From Peptococcaceae bacterium UBA4997 (GTDB lineage: Bacteria > Bacillota > Dehalobacteriia > UBA4068 > UBA4997), in the NCBI GenBank assembly GCA_002398485.1, contig DGYV01000043.1:1-12217 (forward strand): a stretch of 12,217 bases of DNA. The letters run 5' to 3'. The notes beneath the pieces were generated by a model. It had not been told where the DNA came from and did not search any database. It was given only the letters and a program-made list of their open reading frames with translations. Positions 6,508 through 12,217 of this stretch are shown here, in pieces. How positions within the stretch are numbered: position 1 is the stretch's first letter; each line of letters opens with the position of its first letter. The position numbers and the translations under genes were made by a program.

Positions 6508-6546
6508 GAACATAATTATTTATATGTTCAAGCATGGCATTATAAC
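6508..6546 (-). promoter_or_regulatory. Sigma-E-like promoter and inverted repeat before spoIID
   Basis: Minus strand: GTTATAA (6540-6546), 13 bp, CATATAAA (6519-6526), loosely fitting a sigma-E promoter (ATA-type -35, CATACANT -10). An inverted repeat GAACATA (6508-6514) and TATGTTC (6523-6529), gap 8 bp, overlaps the -10. SpoIID is sigma-E dependent in B. subtilis, so the position makes sense, but the match is partial. Confidence 0.4.
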
Positions 6547-6547
6547 C

Positions 6548-6690
6548 AAAAAAATTATTTATAAATTAAATTTCTTGAAAGCGCACCCTAAAACCAACTT
6601 TTATTGCCCGCTTTTGCTTATAAAAAAGCAATAGGTTTTTACTTTTTATAAAACACCCACAAACAATAAAGCTCTTTTAAAAAGGCAAAC
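6548..6690. other. AT-rich intergenic stretch between the murA terminator and the spoIID promoter
   Basis: No reading frame with a ribosome binding site seen. It holds overlapping A/T-rich inverted repeats: TATTGC (6602-6607) with GCAATA (6628-6633), and TTGCTT (6614-6619) with AAGCAA (6626-6631). A spare copy of the terminator arm, GCTCTTTT, is at 6671-6678. Confidence 0.6.
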
Positions 6691-6729
6691 AAAAAAGAGC
6701 GGCAGCCGAAACAGCTTTTGCGCTCTTTT
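6687..6729 (-). terminator. Intrinsic terminator of murA
   Basis: Arms AAAAGAGCG (6693-6701) and CGCTCTTTT (6721-6729) pair over 9 bp with a 19-nt loop that has a small AGC/GCT inner stem. On the minus strand the hairpin ends in six U residues, about 70 nt after the murA stop. Confidence 0.8.
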
Positions 6730-6800
6730 ATAATACGTATTGAACTCTAATAAACAAACAGCTAATTATGATAATTTATATTCAACTTGTTTTAATTTAA

Positions 6801-8048
6801 TTATTCATAGCTTACAGCAGCACCTATAGATTGCAGCTTATTTACAAAATTTTCATAACCACGGTGAATATGATCCACTGCCGTTATCTTGGTAATACCT
6901 TGGGCACCCAAACCCGCCATTACCAAAGCAGCACCCGCCCTTAAATCGGTAGCTTTGACATCGGCACCGCATAAGTTCGGCACACCCTTCACCACAACGG
7001 AATTGCCTTCAATTTTAAGGTCGGCAGACATACGGGAAAGCTCATCAACATGCATAAAACGGTTTTCAAAAACAGTTTCTGTAATCACGCTGGTACCTTT
7101 GGCAATAGATAAAAGTGCCATGAACTGAGCCTGCATATCCGTAGGGAAACCAGGGTGAGGCATGGTTTTTATATCAACAGGCATTATTTCGGCACAGGCC
7201 TTTACCAAAATACCGTCATCTTCTTCTATAACTGTTATACCTGCTTCCTCCATTTTGGCAATTACAGATTTCAAGTGCTGGCTGATAACATTTTCCACCA
7301 ATAGCTCACTTTGGGTCATAGCCGCCATCAGCATAAAACTGCCCGCCTCGATACGGTCGGGGATCACCACATGGCTTACAGGTTTAAGGTCGGTTACACC
7401 TTCTATACGGATCACATTGGTACCGGCGCCTTTGATTTTAGCACCCATGGCATTCAAAAAGTTAGCCAGATCCACTATTTCAGGTTCTTCGGCGACATTT
7501 TCCAAAACGGTATTGCCCTCTGCCAGGGTAGCGGCCATCATTAGGTTTTCCGTAGCACCCACGCTGGGAAAATCCAAATAGATCCTGCTGCCATAAAGCT
7601 GATCCGCCTTGGCATCGATAAAACCGTTGCCAATAGTGATATTTGCGCCCATGGCCTCAAAGCCCTTAAGATGCAAATCGATAGGGCGTGAGCCTATAGG
7701 ACAGCCGCCCGGCAGGGAAACCTTGGCTCTGCCCAAGCGCGCCAAAAGTGGGCCCATCACCAAAAAAGAGGCCCTCATTTTTTGTACATATTCATAAGGC
7801 GCGGTAATGCCCTGTAAACGGGAAGCATCTATATTAAGCGTTCCGCTTGCAAAATCTGTATCCACACCCAAATAATTTAAAACATCACACATCACCTTGA
7901 CATCCGTAAGCCAAGGTGTTTCATGAATCTCACAAGCACCATCCACCAATATTGCAGCAGCCATAAGCGGTAAAACAGCATTTTTGGCACCGCTTACTCT
8001 TACCGAGCCGCTAAGTTTTCTGCCACCTTCTATAATAATTTTATCCAA
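6801..8048 (-). CDS. murA: UDP-N-acetylglucosamine 1-carboxyvinyltransferase (MurA)
   Basis: Transfers enolpyruvate from PEP to UDP-GlcNAc, the first committed step of peptidoglycan synthesis, in the cytoplasm. The 415 residues match the usual length (about 419). Visible: [10 protein letters not shown] with Lys22 and Asn23, and the active-site loop [10 protein letters not shown] with Cys116 and Arg121; Cys rather than Asp means the fosfomycin-sensitive form. The repeated inside-out barrel fold is complete. The start is TTG at 8048, 7 nt from GGAGG (8056-8060), and gives [12 protein letters not shown] (Met at position 1 in vivo), aligning with the MurA N-terminus. An ATG 5 nt upstream (8053) is out of frame. 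Its position next to the ATPase operon and spoIID corresponds to murAA of B. subtilis, but a second paralogue elsewhere cannot be judged. Confidence 0.97.
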   Translation of the reverse strand: MDKIIIEGGRKLSGSVRVSGAKNAVLPLMAAAILVDGACEIHETPWLTDVKVMCDVLNYLGVDTDFASGTLNIDASRLQGITAPYEYVQKMRASFLVMGPLLARLGRAKVSLPGGCPIGSRPIDLHLKGFEAMGANITIGNGFIDAKADQLYGSRIYLDFPSVGATENLMMAATLAEGNTVLENVAEEPEIVDLANFLNAMGAKIKGAGTNVIRIEGVTDLKPVSHVVIPDRIEAGSFMLMAAMTQSELLVENVISQHLKSVIAKMEEAGITVIEEDDGILVKACAEIMPVDIKTMPHPGFPTDMQAQFMALLSIAKGTSVITETVFENRFMHVDELSRMSADLKIEGNSVVVKGVPNLCGADVKATDLRAGAALVMAGLGAQGITKITAVDHIHRGYENFVNKLQSIGAAVSYE

Positions 8049-8187
8049 AGCATTGCCTCCAAAAATTCATCCGATATATATTCTAGCTATAACGTCATTT
8101 TTCCTGCTCTGTAAAATATTTTCCCTAACCAGTTTGCACCAAAACTGCAATTTTAACCCTAAAAACAAAACACCATAACCCCAAAAT
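8049..8187 (-). promoter_or_regulatory. murA upstream region with weak promoter candidate
   Basis: The gap between the atpC terminator and murA. The best sigma-A-like pair is TTTACA (8110-8115), 18 bp, TATAGC (8086-8091). Both hexamers are only partial matches. No small gene is visible; B. subtilis has ywzB, ywmA and ywmB between atpC and murA. Confidence 0.35.
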
Positions 8188-8220
8188 CAAATTGCGGTTT
8201 AAAAATTAAACCGCAATTTG
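8188..8220. terminator. Terminator hairpin after atpC
   Basis: Perfect 15-bp inverted repeat, CAAATTGCGGTTTAA (8188-8202), loop of three, TTAAACCGCAATTTG (8206-8220), starting 26 nt after the atpC stop. The U tract on the minus strand is short and broken (GATTTT), so termination may be leaky or the hairpin may also protect the mRNA end. Confidence 0.75.
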
Positions 8221-8245
8221 GTATAAAAGTTATAGTGCTTTAAAT

Positions 8246-8659
8246 TTATTTTTTAAGCTCAGCAACATGAATACGGTTAATAGAGCGTTTTAAGGCAAGC
8301 TCAGCCCGCAGAACATCCAATTCTGCATCATCTTTGCGTACCAAGCGTTCCTCAGCCCTTTCCTTAGCATTGATAGCACGAGCAATATCTATATCCTCCG
8401 CTTTTTCCGCAGAAGTGGCAAGGATTATTACCACATTGTCCTTGACCTCCAAAAAACCGCCCGAAACTGCCAAATAATTCTCTTTATCCTCTTTAGTATA
8501 TTTGATGGCGCCAATTTCCAAGGTCGTCATCAATGGTGTGTGGTTAGCCAAAATCCCCATTAAACCTAAGGCAGAAGGTACCTGCACAGTACTTACCGCA
8601 TCGGAAAATACTATGCCCGCCGGTGTAACTATGTCTAAGCGAATTACATCTGCTGCCAT
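8246..8659 (-). CDS. atpC: F1Fo ATP synthase epsilon subunit
   Basis: Central-stalk subunit of F1; links gamma rotation to the c-ring and can inhibit ATP hydrolysis. The 137 residues are full length. The N-terminal beta-sandwich shows VTPAGIVFSDAV and LGLMGILANHTPLMTTLEIG (near 31-50), then AVSGGFLEVKDNVV. The C-terminal two-helix domain (about 88-137) contains ERAEERL and ELALKRSINRI, so the inhibitory arm is present. ATG 8659 is 3 nt after the atpD stop, with its ribosome site (AAGGA/GTGGA) inside the end of atpD, so translation is probably coupled. It is the last gene of the operon. Confidence 0.97.
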   Translation of the reverse strand: MAADVIRLDIVTPAGIVFSDAVSTVQVPSALGLMGILANHTPLMTTLEIGAIKYTKEDKENYLAVSGGFLEVKDNVVIILATSAEKAEDIDIARAINAKERAEERLVRKDDAELDVLRAELALKRSINRIHVAELKK

Positions 8660-8662
8660 AGT

Positions 8663-10973
<2,311 letters not shown>

Positions 10974-11013
10974 AGCATTTCACCACCTTTACACTACAAA
11001 ATCAATAGCTGTG

Positions 11014-12217
11014 TTATTTAATGCTGGCTTTATAAGCATCAATCGCAGCTCTTAAATTAGCAGTTAAAGTATCGTCTAATTTCTTTTGCTCCCTGATGGC
11101 TTTCAAAACTTCAGCACCTTGTGTCTGCATATAATTTACCAAACCCTTTTCAAACTCTACTACCTTGTGTACATCTATATCATCAAGGAAGCCGTTGGTA
11201 GAAGCATAAATAACAACTACCTGCTCTTCAACACGCATGGGAGAATACTGGGGCTGTTTTAAAATTTCCATCATACGTTCGCCGCGTGCCAAGGTGTTTT
11301 TGGTGGTAGCATCCATATCAGAACCGAACTGAGCAAAAGCTGCCAATTCACGGTATTGAGCCAAATCCAAACGCATACGGCCCGCAACCTGCTTCATAGC
11401 TTTAATTTGAGCAGAACCACCAACACGGGAAACGGAAAGGCCAACGTTAATGGCAGGACGAATACCACTGTTGAAAAGGTCGGTCTCCAGGAAGATCTGG
11501 CCGTCCGTAATGGAAATAACATTGGTGGGAATATAGGCGGATAAGTCGCCCGCTTGGGTTTCAATGATAGGAAGAGCAGTCATGGAACCGCCGCCCATAT
11601 CATCACTTAATTTAGCCGCACGTTCCAACAAGCGGCTGTGCAAATAGAAAACATCGCCGGGATAAGCTTCACGGCCGGGCGGACGACGCAGAAGCAAAGA
11701 CACTTCGCGGTAAGCTGCCGCCTGTTTGGTCAAATCGTCGTAAATTATCAAAACATGGCCACCATTATACATGAATTCCTCACCCATAGCAGCACCCGCA
11801 TAAGGAGCAACATATAACAAGGGAGCCGGTTCGGAAGCGGAAGCGGAAACTACAATGGAATAATCCATGGCTCCGTTTTCTTCCAGTTTTTTAACAACCG
11901 AAGCAACCGTAGAAGCTTTTTGCCCTACAGCTACATAAATACAAATAACATCCTGGCCTTTTTGATTCAAGATGGTATCAATAGCAATCGCAGTTTTACC
12001 TGTTTGGCGGTCGCCGATGATAAGTTCACGCTGGCCGCGGCCGATGGGAACCATAGCATCAATGGATTTGATACCTGTTTGCAGGGGTTCGTTTACCGAT
12101 TGACGTGTAAGTACGCCTGGAGCTAAAAACTCCAGCGGACGATATTTATTGGTAACTATGGCACCTTTACCATCCAAAGGATTGCCCAAGGGATCCACTA
12201 CACGGCCTATCAAGGCC
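11014..12217 (-). CDS. atpA: F1Fo ATP synthase alpha subunit, 5' end off window
   Basis: Non-catalytic nucleotide-binding subunit of F1. About 400 C-terminal residues are visible and about 100 N-terminal residues, the beta-barrel part, are missing beyond the right edge. Visible in order: [17 protein letters not shown]-loop GDRQTGKT, Walker [35 protein letters not shown], and the signature [17 protein letters not shown], which contains the arginine that reaches into the catalytic site. The C-terminal helical domain is complete and ends at TAA 11014-11016. The frame continues to the edge, so the Leu codon at 12213 is internal and not a start. Upstream genes of the operon (delta, b, c, a) would lie to the right. 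Confidence 0.98.
   Translation of the reverse strand, partial: ALIGRVVDPLGNPLDGKGAIVTNKYRPLEFLAPGVLTRQSVNEPLQTGIKSIDAMVPIGRGQRELIIGDRQTGKTAIAIDTILNQKGQDVICIYVAVGQKASTVASVVKKLEENGAMDYSIVVSASASEPAPLLYVAPYAGAAMGEEFMYNGGHVLIIYDDLTKQAAAYREVSLLLRRPPGREAYPGDVFYLHSRLLERAAKLSDDMGGGSMTALPIIETQAGDLSAYIPTNVISITDGQIFLETDLFNSGIRPAINVGLSVSRVGGSAQIKAMKQVAGRMRLDLAQYRELAAFAQFGSDMDATTKNTLARGERMMEILKQPQYSPMRVEEQVVVIYASTNGFLDDIDVHKVVEFEKGLVNYMQTQGAEVLKAIREQKKLDDTLTANLRAAIDAYKASIK

Noticed and set aside
6488..6535. Upstream start for spoIID
   Set aside because: Would place AGGAGG (6495-6500) and the promoter-like palindrome inside the gene and add a polar stretch before the membrane anchor.
12211..12213. TTG as atpA start
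   Set aside because: It encodes the Leu of the ALIGRVVD motif; the frame is open to the edge and about 100 residues are missing.

Overview
The window looks like a chromosomal segment of a spore-forming member of the Bacillota (Firmicutes), probably a strict anaerobe of the Clostridia or Negativicutes. Three things point this way: the sporulation genes spoIID and spoIIQ, a B12-dependent (class II) ribonucleotide reductase, and the F-type ATPase / murA / spoIID / spoIIQ gene order, which is also known from Bacillus subtilis. I cannot name the genus. The DNA is moderately AT-rich, Shine-Dalgarno sites are strong (AGGAGG), and several genes start with GTG or TTG. I see no mobile elements, tRNA or rRNA genes, or CRISPR arrays.

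Layout, left to right. (1) 1-1978, minus: nrdJ, cut by the left edge (659 residues visible). (2) 1979-2293: a divergent control region. It holds a nrdJ promoter with two NrdR-box-like sites 31 bp apart, one lying on the -10, and a sigma-A promoter for the plus-strand gene. (3) 2294-4387, plus: glnN, type III glutamine synthetase, the only plus-strand gene. (4) 4388-4636: no protein gene. On the minus strand this holds a small RNA unit of about 200 nt: TTGACA-N17-TACAAT with an extended -10, a compact fold resembling the molybdenum/tungsten cofactor (Moco/Tuco) riboswitch aptamer, and a strong terminator. It lies tail to tail with glnN, so read-through would be antisense to glnN. (5) 4637-5470 and 5531-6487, minus: spoIIQ-type M23 peptidase and spoIID. 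A sigma-F-like promoter lies directly before spoIIQ and a sigma-E-like one before spoIID. (6) 6488-6800: control region of spoIID and terminator of murA. (7) 6801-8048, minus: murA with a TTG start. (8) 8049-8245: terminator of the ATPase operon and murA leader. (9) 8246-12217, minus: atpC, atpD, atpG and 5'-truncated atpA, the distal half of an F1Fo ATPase operon that enters from the right.

How the genes fit together: the ATPase operon is transcribed leftward and ends at a 15-bp hairpin after atpC. murA (first committed step of peptidoglycan synthesis) is a separate unit. SpoIID (mother-cell peptidoglycan lytic transglycosylase) and SpoIIQ (forespore partner of the SpoIIQ-SpoIIIAH channel) act across the engulfing septum, and their promoter-like elements fit the opposite-compartment sigma factors. 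nrdJ and glnN supply deoxynucleotides and glutamine.

The item most worth following is the orphan Moco/Tuco-like RNA at 4404-4600. It has aptamer-like structure, a mutually exclusive 12-bp helix and its own promoter and terminator, but no downstream gene on its strand.
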